From: Verrucomicrobiota bacterium
GTDB taxonomy: Bacteria; Verrucomicrobiota; Verrucomicrobiia; Opitutales; Opitutaceae
Length of the DNA stretch: 32,742 nt
Assembly (NCBI GenBank): GCA_030604905.1
Contig: JAUVVA010000035.1
Span: 1 to 32,742, forward strand
Direction: 5' to 3'
Shown: positions 31,971 to 32,742 of the stretch, piece by piece
Position numbering within the stretch: the stretch's first letter is position 1
Layout of the letters: the number at the start of each line of letters is the position of its first letter
Translations under genes and position numbers: made by a program
The notes under the pieces: model-generated
What the model was told of the DNA's origin: nothing
Database searches by the model: none
The model's input: only the letters and a program-made list of their open reading frames with translations

Positions 31971-32742
31971 TCAGTTTTCGCTCGTGGCCTCGGTCGGGGA
32001 GGTCGCGGGGGCGCCTCCGCCGCGGGGCGCGGGGACGATGCCTTCGTTGCCCAGTTCGCGCAGGAGGGTGCCGAGGTAGGGGATGAGCTGCTTTTTGCGG
32101 CTGACGATCCCGTGGAGGTCGAAGATCTCGTCGCCCTCGACGGCGGGATAGGTGATGCGAGCGGCCACCTCCGGGTCGCCCTTGAAGAGGAGGAGCGAGT
32201 TTTGGGTGTTGATGTCGGTGATGAGCAGGCAGGCGAAGCAGAGGTTTTCGCCGGTGCAGAGCTCGTCGAGGGCGTGGGCGAGGCCCTTGGCGTGGCGCCA
32301 GAAGTTGCCGAAGCCGAGTTCCTCGACCTGGGAGACGGCGAAGCGGGTGCCGTCCTCCTCGTAGATCTTGAAGTCGGAGCGCACGACCTTCTCGGGGGGG
32401 TTGCCAAGGATGACGGAGCCCGAGCTGAAGATGAGGTCGGCGAGCTGGCGGGCGTCGACGCCGGCGAGGCGGGAGAGCCAGGCGAGGATAATGGCGTCCT
32501 TCTCGGTCGAGGTGGGGCTCTGGAGGTTGAGCGTATCCGAGATGATGCCGCCCATGAGGATGCCGGCGATCTGGGGCGAGGGGGCGAGGCCGTCGCGGCG
32601 GAAGAGCTCGGCGATGATGGTGCAGGTGGAGCCGACGGGGTCGTTGATGAAGAGGATCGGCTGCTGGGTGGCGAGGGAGCCGAGGCGGTGGTGGTCGAGG
32701 ATCTCGGTGATGGTGACCTCGTCGGCGCCGGAGACGGCCTGC
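31971..32742 (-). CDS. Manganese-dependent (family II) inorganic pyrophosphatase, 3' part
   Basis: The last 257 codons are visible; the 5' end is beyond the window. The enzyme splits pyrophosphate to phosphate. The DHH-family motif ILDHHRLGSLATQQ (D16-H17-H18 of the visible part) is followed by FINDPVGSTCTIIAELF. The DHHA2 domain has FSSGSVILGNPPEKVVRSDF and FAVSQVEELGFGNFW, and ends with the substrate-binding SRKKQLIPYLGTLL, a signature of family II. The tail after about 240 is Pro/Ala-rich. The N-terminal portion could be short, or could carry the CBS/DRTGG insert found in longer 'putative' members; this cannot be told from here. The hybrid kinase gene begins 117 bp downstream on the same strand. 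An ATG at 32555 (MGGIISDTLN) is internal and not the start. Confidence 0.92.
   Translation of the reverse strand, partial: QAVSGADEVTITEILDHHRLGSLATQQPILFINDPVGSTCTIIAELFRRDGLAPSPQIAGILMGGIISDTLNLQSPTSTEKDAIILAWLSRLAGVDARQLADLIFSSGSVILGNPPEKVVRSDFKIYEEDGTRFAVSQVEELGFGNFWRHAKGLAHALDELCTGENLCFACLLITDINTQNSLLLFKGDPEVAARITYPAVEGDEIFDLHGIVSRKKQLIPYLGTLLRELGNEGIVPAPRGGGAPATSPTEATSEN

Noticed and set aside
32555-32742. Start of the pyrophosphatase at the ATG at 32555
   Set aside because: The DHH motif and the VGST block lie upstream of it in the same frame, so the gene continues past the window edge.

Overview
The window is a GC-rich (roughly 70% by eye), gene-dense stretch of a bacterial chromosome. 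Genes lie on both strands with short gaps, and most lack an obvious Shine-Dalgarno sequence. The gene set suggests a Gram-negative diderm, most likely Verrucomicrobiota near Opitutaceae. It includes outer-membrane-type lipoproteins, an LpoB homologue, a TIGR03790-type protein, a Bat operon with fused genes, and short 7-bp and 9-bp tandem repeats at gene edges. The lineage is an inference from family content. No rRNA, tRNA or CRISPR array was seen, and no gap longer than 300 bases lacks a gene.

Layout. 1-5284: the 5' part of dnaG (minus strand), diverging from three plus-strand genes for exported proteins (a DUF362-like protein, a trypsin/HtrA-type protease without PDZ domain, and a DUF3352-like protein). 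5330-5498: a small palindromic element that looks like a MITE. 5501-7553: a UbiB/AarF-type kinase and a phasin-like protein, separated by a GCTAGGR heptamer array. 7721-12714: a five-gene minus-strand envelope cluster (PEGA-domain protein, CsgG-like protein, COG3014 lipoprotein, YcfL lipoprotein, LpoB) closed by a good intrinsic terminator. 12939-15151: a MATE exporter and a site-2 protease. 15246-16966: a coupled two-gene module, an ABC-type AAA ATPase followed by a small TOPRIM-like protein. This is the best candidate for an undescribed, possibly defence-related system. 17168-19914: a secreted protein with a GYWKNH module behind a structured leader, then a TIGR03790-family protein.

19941-28658 is one minus-strand run: MoxR ATPase, DUF58 protein, BatA, a BatB-BatC fusion, a BatD-BatE fusion and an M42 aminopeptidase. 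The first five form the classic MoxR/Bat module, in which an AAA+ ATPase works with membrane-anchored von Willebrand A proteins. 28752-32742 holds a GGQ release-factor-like protein, a CHASE-PAS hybrid histidine kinase and the 3' part of a manganese-dependent (family II) inorganic pyrophosphatase.

The most unusual feature is a dispersed family of AATGACC heptamer arrays. Five of the six loci lie inside the Bat operon. Four of those are translated, supplying the hydrophobic core of the BatD signal peptide and membrane or near-membrane segments of BatB and BatD/E. Seven is not a multiple of three, so a change of one unit would shift the reading frame.
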